From VAZQ01 sp963816745 (GTDB lineage: Bacteria; Pseudomonadota; Alphaproteobacteria; Rhizobiales; Xanthobacteraceae), in assembly GCA_963816745.1 (NCBI GenBank), contig CAWFLQ010000013.1:682001-746000 (forward strand): a stretch of 64,000 nt of DNA, written 5' to 3'. The translations under genes and the position numbers were made by a program. The notes under the pieces were generated by a model. That model was not told the origin of the DNA, searched no databases, and saw nothing but the letters and a program-made list of their open reading frames with translations. Positions 1-8,375 of this stretch are shown here, one piece after another. Position 1 is the stretch's first letter, and every line of letters starts with the position of its first letter.

Positions 1-49
1 AGCCTGCGACGATCAGTGCCGTCACGGCTATGAGTAACAAGTTTTTCAT
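1..49 (-). CDS. Start of a secreted or lipoprotein gene (partial)
   Basis: The first 16 codons of a minus-strand gene run off the window edge. They encode Met-Lys-Asn followed by a hydrophobic stretch (LLLIAVTALIVAG), typical of a signal peptide n- and h-region. An AAGGAG ribosome binding site lies about 8 bases upstream of the ATG at 49-47, which supports this start. The mature protein is not in the window, so neither its function nor a lipobox can be judged. Confidence 0.6.
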   Translation of the reverse strand, partial: MKNLLLIAVTALIVAG

Positions 50-186
50 GGATGATACTCCTTCTCGCCGACGTCCGGCCGGACCAACCCCCGTTCCCCT
101 AGCCGTCGCGCCCTTTGTATGATGCGGGATGGCGCGGAAATGAGGCCGGCGGCGATGCATGCGAGAGCGTGGAGGCGCCGCAGCGT

Positions 187-381
187 TCAAGATGGGTCAT
201 TGGGCCGGCGGAGGGCGGCGCGCAGCCGAGCGAGGATGCCGTCGAGATCGATCGATCCAGGGCCATTCGTGCTGTGCTTCTCGATTGCCTCTTGCGCTTC
301 CTTAGTTGCAACACACAGCCGTTCGTTTTCGACCGTAAGCCGCTCAACCTGTTCGATGTCCTGGTTTTGCGGCTTCGTCAT
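187..381 (-). CDS. Small hypothetical protein with helical region
   Basis: A 64-residue reading frame starting at the ATG at 381-379. It is rich in Glu, Gln and Arg (QDIEQVERLTVENERL), with hydrophobic residues spaced as in a short coiled coil, then a Gly/Pro break and a second short helix (LDGILARLRAALRR). The upstream in-frame alternative at 414 is a TTG with no better ribosome site. No family is recognised. The heptad-like pattern favours a real protein over a shadow frame, but there is no operon context. Confidence 0.4.
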   Translation of the reverse strand: MTKPQNQDIEQVERLTVENERLCVATKEAQEAIEKHSTNGPGSIDLDGILARLRAALRRPNDPS

Positions 382-945
382 TAGACGGCCCGGGAAAACG
401 CGATCCCTACCCAATCGGATTGCTCACACGCGCGCCGATAGCGCGCGCGTGCAGATTGCGGATACCGACGGCACCCACGATGCGAAGCCAACGTTGATTT
501 TCAGATCGAAATCGTGCCTGCCGATGGCACCAGGGCTGCGTATTGGAGGAGCGGAGACTTCGGTACGTCGCCGTTTTTTGCGCAGCGCTTCGGACAAGTC
601 AGTGCTTGGCCGTATTTATCTACGTGGTGCCTCGGACCTAAAGCACAATAGGGGTCGAGAAATAAACGCTCAGCAGCTTCTTGCCGTCAGGATGCGCGCG
701 CGCGACACGCAGTAGACGACCAATGACGTGCAGCCGTGACCGCGGATGTGGCCCATGGTGACGGGTTCGAAGGTCTGTCGCGCGCGAGGGGTCATTGGGC
801 GGCCGGTTTGCCGAATGTGGCTTTAGTTCATGCAATAGGACAGACCGAAAGTCATCGCGAACAGGATCAGCAGGAAGATTGTCCGCTTGAGGCCCCTGAC
901 CGTCCTCATGGCTTCTCGCGCGTCGCCCCCTCAGCGCCGTGCCGA
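382..945. other. Intergenic stretch, no supported gene
   Basis: Several overlapping open frames occur on both strands, but all are Arg/Pro/Ser-rich shadows typical of high-GC DNA and none has a convincing ribosome site. A short alternating GC run (cgcgcgccgatagcgcgcgcg) sits near 430-450. No promoter, terminator or repeat is clear. Confidence 0.4.
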
Positions 946-1137
946 TTAAGCTTTGGTCAGCTCACTTTCTCTCGCGACGCGTTCATGCGGTTCGGTCGCG
1001 CTCTTGATGCGATACTCGAACTCGCTGCCGGTTCCGGGGAGTTGCTTGATCACTTCATAAACGCCGCCCGGTACGTTCCGGCTGACTGCCGGCTTAAGGG
1101 AGACGATCTCGCCGACGTGAAATTTATGGGAGGGCAT
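946..1137 (-). CDS. Conserved small protein of the HKFHVG type
   Basis: A 63-residue cytosolic protein. The sequence begins MPSHKFHVGEIVSL and ends with the pattern FEYRIKS...HERVARESEL, which I recognise from memory as a small hypothetical protein common in Bradyrhizobium and Rhodopseudomonas. It is probably a single compact beta domain, but its function is unknown. The start at 1137-1135 is chosen because a GGATGAGGAG ribosome site lies just upstream; the longer open frame up to 1455 has no such site and its extension is low-complexity. No membrane segment or signal peptide is visible. It stands alone, with no neighbour on the same strand close enough for an operon. Confidence 0.75.
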   Translation of the reverse strand: MPSHKFHVGEIVSLKPAVSRNVPGGVYEVIKQLPGTGSEFEYRIKSATEPHERVARESELTKA

Positions 1138-1366
1138 TTGCTCCTCATCCTCGATCACGAGCTTGACCGCCAGTGCGGTGAACCGTCGGACGATGGCGCG
1201 CAAGGTCATGGCAAATTGCGCAAGAGCAGTCCCCAGATCGTAAACGAGGTTGTCCATTGTGTAGCGATCCGCGCTTCGCAGCTCGTCGCTCCTGACTCTA
1301 AAGTCACCCTGGGGCTTTTCATATGGGTGTGGACAACTTGAGCCCATGAGCTTGCGCGACCACCTC

Positions 1367-1447
1367 ATGACTGCGCGATAATCAATCCGGCGCGGGGCCC
1401 GGCGAGGCCAGCCGTCGCCGGGCCTCACAGCTCGGCTTGCCCCGCGC
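1367..1447 (+). repeat. Copy 1 of an ~80-nt hairpin-forming direct repeat
   Basis: Positions 1367-1447 resemble 2204-2283 in the same orientation. Both begin ATGACTGCGCGATAATC, both have a closing stem of GCGGGGC paired with GCCCCGC, and both contain the inner motif GAGGCCAG. In each copy a TTGC hexamer lies 19 bases before a GATAAT hexamer, which could be a promoter with long spacing. The middle has diverged while the closing stem is kept, so an RNA or hairpin DNA role is possible. Confidence 0.45.
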
Positions 1448-1536
1448 TGCTTCACAGCAGGTGCTAATTGAACTGCTCCAGCGACTCAGATATCGCCGGC
1501 CTGTCCCTAATTGAATCTCCCTCGGGGACATGCCTT

Positions 1537-1568
1537 AGCCCCGTCGGCACCGGCCGGCGGGCTTTTTT
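1537..1568 (+). terminator. Rho-independent terminator with no gene upstream
   Basis: An 11-pair stem with one bulge and one G-U pair (AGCCCCGTCGGC with GCCGGCGGGCT) is followed directly by six T residues at 1563-1568. It is oriented to stop plus-strand transcription, yet no plus-strand coding gene lies upstream. It may end a small RNA that begins in or after the repeat at 1367. Confidence 0.6.
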
Positions 1569-1589
1569 GTGCCCAGCCCAGCGGTCCCA

Positions 1590-1940
1590 TTACTCTGTCA
1601 GCGTCCGAAGAAGGGACTTCAAAATTGTCACCTGACTTGGCTGGCTGGATGGCATGGCCTCTGGAACGATCGACTGGCGATCAGGGCCGTTGCTTTGAAT
1701 GACAGCGAGCGGACCCGATCTCACTGCAGCAAGTAGCCGACGCGATTCGATATCCTGCAGTTGGACTACGTCCGTTTGCAGCCTAGTCACTTGGGCATCG
1801 ATGCTGCGGACTCTGTTCCATGTTTTCCAAAGCAGCACTAAGACAGCAACTAGAGCTGCAAGCGCTGCGTAGGGCCAGTACTGATCGAAGAAATCAACCC
1901 AGTGATGATCGGAGAAATCGACGCCTGCACTTAGCCACAT
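1590..1940 (-). CDS. Small membrane protein with one TM helix and coiled coil
   Basis: A 116-residue hypothetical protein. Residues about 1-20 are aromatic and acidic (WVDFFDQYWPY). A single strong membrane helix follows at about 22-38 (ALAALVAVLVLLWKTW), then a region with coiled-coil spacing (VRSIDAQVTRLQTDVVQLQ), and a polar tail. This layout suggests a bitopic inner-membrane protein with a cytosolic coiled coil. The start at 1940 follows a GGGGG tract; the frame is open to 2000 but the extension lacks a site. The plus-strand terminator at 1537-1568 lies beyond its 3' end. No family name can be given. Confidence 0.55.
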   Translation of the reverse strand: MWLSAGVDFSDHHWVDFFDQYWPYAALAALVAVLVLLWKTWNRVRSIDAQVTRLQTDVVQLQDIESRRLLAAVRSGPLAVIQSNGPDRQSIVPEAMPSSQPSQVTILKSLLRTLTE

Positions 1941-2203
1941 GACGCGCACCCCCGCGACAAAGTGGGGCCTCCCAGCCCAGCGGGCCGTCCCAAGACGCAA
2001 TATGTCATCCGAGACGGCCCTGACCCGGCAACACAGGTGTCAGTGACTATGTCGGCGGGCTTAGGTTGAGAATTTAAACGACAATCTGCCGAGCGGATGG
2101 ACGCTCTGTTCTTATGGTTAAGTCAGATGTCTCGCCCCTGCTCGGATACCGCTTCGCGCCGCCGCGTGGACAAGCCGGTCCAGCCGAGTTGCCAACCGAC
2201 CGT

Positions 2204-2283
2204 ATGACTGCGCGATAATCGGGACGGGGCGGGGCAAGTGAGGCCAGACGTTGCCGGGCGTCGAGCTCGGATCGCCCCGCGCC
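2204..2283 (+). repeat. Copy 2 of the ~80-nt hairpin-forming direct repeat
   Basis: The partner of the element at 1367-1447. It keeps the leader ATGACTGCGCGATAATC, the GCGGGGC/GCCCCGC closing stem and the GAGGCCAG core, with changes concentrated in the apical part. No terminator with a T-run follows this copy. Confidence 0.45.
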
Positions 2284-2314
2284 ACTTATGCGCGCATTTC
2301 GCGGGCAACCCGAG

Positions 2315-2746
2315 TCATCGGCGCGATGGATTGAGTGCCTCACCCAACTCGGCGAGAATCTCGTCGAGGTTAGAACGTCGCGGCGCGGTCGAATCGACGC
2401 CCTGGGCAACCGAATCGGACGGCACCGGGGGAGGCGGCGGCTCAGGGGGAGCACCGATGTCGTCAGTCAGGTTATGAAAATCGATGTCTTCCTCTGCGAG
2501 AAGGTTGTCGAGCGTCCATCGCCACGACTCAGTCGGCTGGACGCCCTGGGCGAAGGGATCCGGCGGCGGCTCGGGGAAGGGACCAACATTGTCGGCTAGG
2601 TCATGGAGATCGAGCCCTTCCGCTGTGAGCAGCCTTTTGATCGCGGCCGCTGCGCCCGCGCGCTCGCCGACCTTGTCGGAACCGAGCAGCGGAATCAGCT
2701 TGCCGAGCTTGCTCCGCAGCGCCTGCGAGACAACCCGCCGAGCCAT
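2315..2746 (-). CDS. Hypothetical protein with internal tandem duplication
   Basis: A 143-residue acidic protein. The N-terminal 45 residues are helical and basic (RRVVSQALRSKLGKLIPLLG). Two related ~40-residue units follow: GLDLHDLADNVG...EPPPDPFAQGV...TLDNLLAEE and IDFHNLTDDIG...EPPPPP...VAQGV...NLDEILAELGE. Each has a short hydrophobic helix, a Pro/Glu spacer and a second helix. This periodicity argues for a genuine gene. The start at 2746 is preceded by a GGGG tract; the longer frame to 2860 is Arg-rich and less likely. No signal peptide or known domain is recognised. The duplication may create two binding motifs, but that is inference. Confidence 0.6.
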   Translation of the reverse strand: MARRVVSQALRSKLGKLIPLLGSDKVGERAGAAAAIKRLLTAEGLDLHDLADNVGPFPEPPPDPFAQGVQPTESWRWTLDNLLAEEDIDFHNLTDDIGAPPEPPPPPVPSDSVAQGVDSTAPRRSNLDEILAELGEALNPSRR

Positions 2747-3989
2747 CACTACCCCGCTCGGAATCCGGCTTCTTCCGCCGGTATTCTGGCGTCGCCGGCC
2801 GCCATCAGCAAGAGGCAAAGCCCGTTTCAGCGGGTCGCCGCGCGAGGACGAACGGCGCATCCGAATACCAGACGCTGATTGATCCGCATCCCGCTCGGTT
2901 CTGCCCGCGCCGCTTTTTCCAATGTGCCTATTTATCGTTGCGGACCAAGAGCCATGAGAGCGGCGCCGCGCTCACGTCGTATTCGGCATCACGCATCGAG
3001 TCCGGGATAATCGTTCCCCCGTCCCATGTTGCGGTTGCCGAACTCACGGCCGACGAAGCGAGGCTCACAAACACGTGGCCTACCGCCGCGGGCGGTGCGT
3101 GTTCGAACGAATGAGGCGCAGCTGCGACGGCGCCCGATAGAACCACGCACGTGATACCGACTGCGGTTTCATTTTGCGAATCTCCGTTGGATGCCCTGAT
3201 TTTCTCATTTCGTCTGCCTGCGCTGCAAGGATGGATGGCTGACCAGATGTGCCAGACCACAGCCTGGAAGGCTTCGTACCGAGCCGTTGGCCGCCGGCTG
3301 TCGCGTGCGTGGGGTCATCCCACATCATGTTGTGATCACTCTTGTGGTTAGTAACTTCTGGCGAAACGCTATGGGATTCAATGATGTCCTGGGCCACGGT
3401 TTGTAATTGTAAGCATTTGGAATCGCTTGGTCGGTGGGTAATTTGGCGTTAAGAGGTCGAGCGGTTCGATTGAGACTTTGTCAATCAACTTGGCGCCCCC
3501 AAAGAAAATCGACCCGCCTTGCGGAGCTCCAAGCGGAGCGGCGCCGGGGTCGGCGCGGGCGCGAACTCTGCGCATCCGACAGTGAAGGGTGACCGATCGC
3601 GGCGGCGCTTGCGTGCGTGGTCGACGATGAGGCCGGATCGCAACTTCGTCATGTCATCGCCATCGTGTCCGGCGCGGAGCGAGAGCCGCGGAGAACGTGT
3701 TGCTGATCGCAAAGACGTCGGAAACATTTTTTGTTGTCGTGAAGGTTCGTAGTTACCGGCGCGGTCATTAGTTACCGTAAACTGTGAGCAGATACCGCTA
3801 ACGCCCGCCTCTGATTAGGAATTTTTGTGGCAACTCAGCCTGTTGCGAACACATTCCGCCATATTCCTTGCAGTTAATGTTATTTGGAACTTCTCGCATC
3901 ACGAGACGCACGTTCGCGCTACCAGAACGAAAGCGTCCGAGCCGGAGCAGGGAAATCCGTGTTGGCGTAGTCAGAGTGGGAGTAGACCG
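2747..3989. other. Long intergenic region, weak coding evidence only
   Basis: No gene is well supported here. A minus-strand frame at 2928-3260 contains a stretch resembling a secretion signal (GITCVVLSGAVAAAPHS) but has no credible start codon near it, so it may be a decayed gene. The remaining frames are shadows. The segment from about 3720 to 3960 is relatively AT-rich and probably holds the promoter of the gene starting at 3990, although no clear -35/-10 pair can be defended. Confidence 0.35.
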
Positions 3990-5608
3990 ATGAGTAATCC
4001 GACGGAGCAGCCGACTGGTACCGAAGGTCCGTTACGATACGCTCCGCGACGGACGCGCGACGATCTCAAGGCGACGAGAGAACCATCACTGGCGATGTCG
4101 CCGACGAAGGGCGCCGAGGGAGAATCCGAGGAAGTCCTTCGCGACCGCCCTTTTCCACTGCGCGACATCAGGTCTCCGCTGATAGCGCCGCTTCCGGCGC
4201 CTCCCGTATCGGATCGCAGGCCGTTCGCATTCATGCGTGAACTCGTCATTCTCGCGCTCGTCGCGGTCGTCGCGGTCGCGTGCAGTTTTCTCGTCGCCGC
4301 GGTCTATCCGTCGATCTTTCCGCGCGGGACAGACACCACCCGCGCGGTCCCGGCGGCCCCACAGGTGGCGATCAATGAACCGCCGGCCGCGGCGCCACCG
4401 GCAGCCGCTGCCCCAATCGTAGCCGCCGCGCCGCCCGCCGCCACGGCGCCTGCCGTGGCTCCTCAGCGCATTCCGGGCCCCGTCGTCCGGGGCGTGACCG
4501 ATAATGAGATTCGGTTCGGCATGTCGGCGCCGTTCAGCGGCGCCGCCCGAGAACTCGGCCGCCAGATGAAGCTCGGCATCGATGCCGCCTTCGGCGCCAT
4601 CAACGCCGCCGGCGGAATCCACGGCCGGCAACTCCGCCTCGTCGCGGCGGACGACGGCTACGAGCCGACCCGGACCGTCGAAACCATGAAGCAGCTCTTC
4701 GAGAAAGAGCAGGTCTTCGGCATCGTCGGCAATGTGGGAACACCGACCGCGGCGGTCGCGATCCCCTACGCCCTCGAGCAGCGGATGTTGTTCTTCGGGG
4801 CGTTCACCGGCGCGGGCCTGCTGCGGCGCGATCCGCCCGACCGTTACGTCTTCAACTACCGCGCCAGCTACGCCGAGGAGACGGACGCCGTCGTGCGCTA
4901 CCTCGTCAAGATCAGGCGCCTGAAGCCGGAACAGATCGCCGTGTTCGCCCAGCAGGACAGCTACGGGGACGCAGGCTTCGCCGGCGTGTCCAAGGCCATC
5001 CGGGCGCTGCGCGGAGGCGAGGCCGGCACGATCCTGCGCCTCGGCTATAAGCGCAACACCGTGGAGGTGGACGAGGCGGTCGCAGCCCTTCGCCTGTACA
5101 AGGGGACCATCAAGGCCGTTGTCATGGTGCCGACCTATCGGGCGGCGGCGCGCTTCATCGAGAAGACGCGCGACCTCTTTCCCGGGATGATCTACACCAA
5201 CGTCTCCTTCGTCGGCAGCACGGCGCTGGCCCAGGAGCTGATGCTGCTGGGACCCCGATACGCGGAAGGCGTGATCGTGACGCAGGTGGTGCCGCCGATC
5301 GAGGGGTACTCGTCGCTCGGTCCTCGAGTACAAGAATGCGCTCGGAAAGTATTCCGCGGGCGAGGCGCCGGACTACGTATCGCTCGAAGGCTACATCACG
5401 GCGCAGCCTGCTGGCCGAAGGGCTGCGGCGCGCCGGACCTCAGCTCGACACCGAAAAGCTGGTGGACGTTCTGGAGAGCCTGCGTGACTTCGACATGGGC
5501 GTCGGGACGCCGTTGAGCTTCGGCCGGGCCGAGCATCAGAGCTCGCACAAGATCTGGGGCACCCAGCTCGACCAGGCCGGGCGCTACCAGCCCCTCGAGC
5601 TGAACTGA
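3990..5608 (+). CDS. Membrane-anchored ABC-type substrate-binding protein (two frameshifts)
   Basis: A branched-chain amino acid type periplasmic binding fold (Peripla_BP_6 family), about 538 residues once two frameshifts are corrected. Residues 1-80 are polar and predicted cytosolic. One membrane helix follows (ELVILALVAVVAVACSFLVAAVY), then a Pro/Ala linker, then the binding domain (DNEIRFGMSAPFSG, GIHGRQLRLVAADDGYEP, EKEQVFGIVGNVGTPTA). The start at 3990 has GGGAG upstream. The frame shifts near 5320 and again near 5404, each explained by one extra base; the correct frame ends at 5608 with DTEKLVDVLESL. Most relatives are secreted or lipoproteins, so the anchored form suggests a sensor or receptor role. 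No permease or ATPase gene is adjacent. Confidence 0.75.
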
Positions 5609-5613
5609 CGGCA

Positions 5614-5662
5614 GCGCATGTCCCGGAAAAGTGGGAACCGGTTTTCCGATGAGGACATGCGC
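5614..5662. repeat. Palindromic intergenic repeat between convergent genes
   Basis: A nested inverted repeat: outer arms GCGCATGTCC and GGACATGCGC, inner arms CGGAAAA and TTTTCCG around a short loop. Its form matches an abundant Rhizobiales intergenic palindrome (RIME-like, from memory). It lies between the 3' ends of the binding-protein gene and moeA, so it may also act as a two-way terminator. Confidence 0.7.
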
Positions 5663-5667
5663 AGTCG

Positions 5668-6891
5668 TTAAGGTTCGAGCTTGATGATGGTGCAACGGCT
5701 GCCAGCCTTGGCAGCCGCTGCATGCGGCGCACGCACCAGCAGGCAATCGGCGGCCGCCAGCGGGACCAGCATGGAGCTGTCCTGCACGGCCGCCGGAGTG
5801 GCCACCGGCGTGCCATCGGGACCCGGGACGAGGGTCGCGCGCAGGTAGTCCGCCCGCTCGTCGTTGGCCGGGAGATCGCAGCCGAGCAGCGCGCTGGCGG
5901 GCACGGGCTCCACGTCCTGGCGTCCAGCCAGCCGCCGGATGAGCGGCACCAGGAACAGCACCGTGCAGACATAGGCCGAGACCGGATTGCCGGGCAGGCC
6001 GAGCACGTGCATGGCGCCAAGGGACCTACCAAACCGCCCATGCATCATCGGCCGCCCCGGACGCAGCGCCACCTTCCAGAACGACAGCGCGAGCCCCTCG
6101 GTCGCCAGCGCCTTCTGCACGAGATCGTAGTCGCCGACCGAGGCGCCCCCGGACGTCACCAGGATGTCGGCGCCGAGGTCGCGCGCCCGGCGCACCGCGG
6201 CGGCCGTTTGATCGAGGCGGTCGGGTGCGATGCCGAGGTCCATCACCTCGCACCCCTCGCGCCGCACCAGCGCCATGGTGGCGTAGCCGTTGGAATAGAC
6301 GATCTCGCCGAAGCCCGGCGTGGTGCCGGGCATCACCAGCTCGTCGCCGGTCGCGAGCACCGCCACCTTGGGGCGGCGATGCACCGGCACCGCCGGATGG
6401 TTCATGGCGGCGGCGAGCGCGAGATCGCGGTCGCTGAGACGGCGGCCCTTGGCCAGCAACGCGCTCCCTTGCTTGAAATCGAGTCCGGCGACGCGGATGT
6501 GCCGGCCGGCGGCCGTGCCCGTGCCGACGACGACGGTGTCGCCGTCCTTCGTGGCGTGCTCTTGGATCACGATGGTGTCTGCGCCGGGCGGCAGCACGCC
6601 GCCGGTGAAGATGCGCGCGGCTTCGCCTTGGCCGACCGTGCCTTCGAACGGATGCCCGGCGGCGACCTCACCCACGAGCTTGAGCCGCGCCGGCACCTTG
6701 GCGACGTCGGCGGCGCGCACGGCATAGCCGTCCATGGCCGAGACGTCGGCCGGCGGCTGCGTGCGCAGCGCCGCGACGTCCGCTGTCAGAACGCGGCCAT
6801 GTGCTGCCGCGAGCGGCGCCATTTCCGCGGTCAGCGGCTCGGCATCCGCGAGCACGCGAGCAAGCGCCTCTGCGACCGGCATCAGCGCCAA
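5668..6891 (-). CDS. moeA: Molybdopterin molybdenumtransferase MoeA
   Basis: Inserts molybdate into adenylylated molybdopterin in the last step of molybdenum cofactor synthesis; cytosolic. The 407-residue length fits the family. Visible motifs are the N-terminal MPVAEALARVL, the domain with DVSAMDGYAVRAADV, the MoCF-binding region GDELVMPG...YSNGYA and LVTSGGASVGDYDLVQKAL, and the late LGLPGNPVSAYV. The start is a TTG at 6891 with GGAG at the right spacing; an ATG three codons later is the alternative. It follows moaC by 3 bases, so the two are probably translated together. The frame is intact. Confidence 0.95.
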   Translation of the reverse strand: MALMPVAEALARVLADAEPLTAEMAPLAAAHGRVLTADVAALRTQPPADVSAMDGYAVRAADVAKVPARLKLVGEVAAGHPFEGTVGQGEAARIFTGGVLPPGADTIVIQEHATKDGDTVVVGTGTAAGRHIRVAGLDFKQGSALLAKGRRLSDRDLALAAAMNHPAVPVHRRPKVAVLATGDELVMPGTTPGFGEIVYSNGYATMALVRREGCEVMDLGIAPDRLDQTAAAVRRARDLGADILVTSGGASVGDYDLVQKALATEGLALSFWKVALRPGRPMMHGRFGRSLGAMHVLGLPGNPVSAYVCTVLFLVPLIRRLAGRQDVEPVPASALLGCDLPANDERADYLRATLVPGPDGTPVATPAAVQDSSMLVPLAAADCLLVRAPHAAAAKAGSRCTIIKLEP

Positions 6892-6894
6892 GGT

Positions 6895-7383
6895 TTACTC
6901 CTTTGCCTTGTAGTGCCCGGACTTGCCACCGCGTTTTTCAACGAGACGGATGCCCTCGATGCGCATGCCGCGCTCGGCCGCTTTCACCATGTCGTAGACG
7001 GTGAGACAGGCGACCGAGACCGCGGTCAGCGCTTCCATCTCGACGCCGGTCTGGCCTTTGACCTTGACGGTGGCGCGCACGGCGAGGCCCGGCAGCTTGC
7101 GGTCGGGCTCGATCTCGACGGCGATCTTGGTGACGGGGAGGGGATGGCACAGCGGGATCAGCTCATGCGTGCGCTTGGCCGCCATGATGCCGGCGATCCG
7201 GGCGGCGCCGAGCACGTCGCCTTTCTTGGCGTCGCCGGACAGGACGAGGTCGAGCGTCTTTGTGGTCATGATCACGCGGCCTTCGGCCACCGCCTCGCGC
7301 TCGGTCGCGGCCTTCGCCGAGACGTCAACCATGCGCGCCTCGCCGCGTCGGTTGAGATGGCTCAGCTTACTAGTGTGGCGCAT
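6895..7383 (-). CDS. moaC: Cyclic pyranopterin monophosphate synthase MoaC
   Basis: Converts the cyclic GTP intermediate made by MoaA into cyclic pyranopterin monophosphate. Family signatures are MVDVSAK, LIPLCHPLPVTK with the catalytic-region His and Cys, and GVEMEALTAVSVACLTVYDM. The protein is 162 residues. The first five residues (MRHTS) are encoded by the end of the palindromic element at 7370-7538: the ATG at 7383-7381 is inside the element. The normal N-terminus in relatives is a short Met-X-Lys-Leu-x-His stretch. The next in-frame ATG would remove 17 residues, so the element-derived start is probably used. It is directly followed by moeA. Confidence 0.93.
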   Translation of the reverse strand: MRHTSKLSHLNRRGEARMVDVSAKAATEREAVAEGRVIMTTKTLDLVLSGDAKKGDVLGAARIAGIMAAKRTHELIPLCHPLPVTKIAVEIEPDRKLPGLAVRATVKVKGQTGVEMEALTAVSVACLTVYDMVKAAERGMRIEGIRLVEKRGGKSGHYKAKE

Positions 7384-7538
7384 TTGACGTTCCTATCAGT
7401 ATTTGCTGCAAGTCCTTCATAGGAACGTCAAATGCAAAGCCACACTAGAATCATAGAGTTGCTAGTGTCCCTTTGGTTCCGACGTTCGTAAAAAGCACGT
7501 GCTGCGAAATGATACGAACGTCGGAACCGGGACACTAG
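7370..7538. repeat. Two-hairpin palindromic element, copy 1
   Basis: Two inverted repeats are separated by 13 bases. Hairpin A spans 7370-7448 (arms of 27 and 30 nt, outer sequence CTAGTGTGGCGCATTTGACG). Hairpin B spans 7462-7538 (arms of 29 and 26 nt, outer end CTAGTGTCCC, core GGTTCCGACGTTCGTA). All four arms share GACGTTC and a CTAGTGT end. In each hairpin the inner arm carries an extra AAA/TTT that the outer arm lacks. The element fills almost the whole trpC-moaC gap and overlaps the first codons of moaC. A second copy in reverse orientation is at 24581-24746. Confidence 0.9.
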
Positions 7539-7545
7539 CCACCGC

Positions 7546-8370
7546 TCACTCCGCGGCGCCGATATGGCGATCTTGGTCTTGGCGGCGAATGAGGGCGCGT
7601 GTGGCGGCCTCGACGTCACGCTCGCGCATCAGGCTTTCGCCGACCAGGAACGTCGATATTCCCACCACCGCCAGGTAGGCGAGATCGGCGGGCGAGGAAA
7701 TTCCGCTCTCCCCCACCGGGACGCGATCGCCGGGAATCTTCGGCGCGAGACGCTGGCTGGTGGCGAGCGTGGTCTCGAAGGTCTTGAGGTTGCGGTTGTT
7801 GACGCCGATCATTCTCGAGCGCAGGCGTAGTGCGCGCTCGAGTTCGAGCTCGTCGTGCACCTCGAGCAGAACGTCCATGCCGAACGCCGCGGCCGCCGCC
7901 TCCAGCTCCTGCGCCACCTCGTCGTCGACCGCCGCCATGATGATGAGGATGCAGTCGGCGCCCCAGGCCCGCGCCTCGGCCACCTGGTAGGTGTCGTACA
8001 TGAAATCCTTGCGCAGCACGGGCAGCGCAGTCGCGGCGCGCGCGGCGGCGAGGAATTCGGGCTTGCCCTGAAACGAGGGCGCATCGGTCAGCACCGAGAG
8101 GCAGGCGGCGCCGCCCTTCTCGTAGGCACGCGCGAGGGCGGGTGGATCGAAATCCGCGCGGATCAGGCCCCTCGACGGGCTCGCTTTCTTGATCTCGGCG
8201 ATCAGGGCGTAGTTGCCGGCCTTGAGCTCGCGCTCGATCGCCGCCAGAAAGCCGCGCGGCGGCGCCGCCGCCTTGGCTGCGGCCTCGACCGTGGCGAGCG
8301 GACGCACGCGCTTCGCCACCGCGATCTCTTCGCGCTTATAAGCCTCGATCTTGCTGAGGATATCGGCCAT
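7546..8370 (-). CDS. trpC: Indole-3-glycerol phosphate synthase
   Basis: Closes the indole ring of CdRP in tryptophan synthesis; cytosolic TIM barrel of 274 residues. Diagnostic segments are IAEIKKASPSRGLI with the catalytic Lys, VLTDAPSFQG, LRKDFMYDTYQV with the second catalytic Lys, VHDELELERAL, IGVNNRNLKTFE and GESGISSPADL. It starts five bases after trpD and shares that operon. The palindromic element begins eight bases after its stop codon and may end or weaken transcription into moaC. The frame is intact. Confidence 0.96.
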   Translation of the reverse strand: MADILSKIEAYKREEIAVAKRVRPLATVEAAAKAAAPPRGFLAAIERELKAGNYALIAEIKKASPSRGLIRADFDPPALARAYEKGGAACLSVLTDAPSFQGKPEFLAAARAATALPVLRKDFMYDTYQVAEARAWGADCILIIMAAVDDEVAQELEAAAAAFGMDVLLEVHDELELERALRLRSRMIGVNNRNLKTFETTLATSQRLAPKIPGDRVPVGESGISSPADLAYLAVVGISTFLVGESLMRERDVEAATRALIRRQDQDRHIGAAE

Positions 8371-8375
8371 GGCGA

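Noticed and set aside
2928..3260. Secreted small protein on the minus strand
   Set aside because: The signal-like stretch lacks a credible start codon and ribosome site, and the rest has no conserved pattern.
3825..3989. Longer start for the binding protein at 3825
   Set aside because: The extra 55 residues look random and the ATG at 3990 has a proper ribosome site.
5722..7422. Long plus-strand open frames opposite moeA, moaC, trp genes and ppiD
   Set aside because: They are antisense shadows of high-GC genes, with His/Arg/Gly-rich low-complexity translations and no domains.
7428..7619. Small minus-strand frame containing YERRNQRDTSNS, shared with the amidohydrolase N-terminus
   Set aside because: The shared peptide comes from translating the palindromic element in both places; it is not evidence of a conserved protein.
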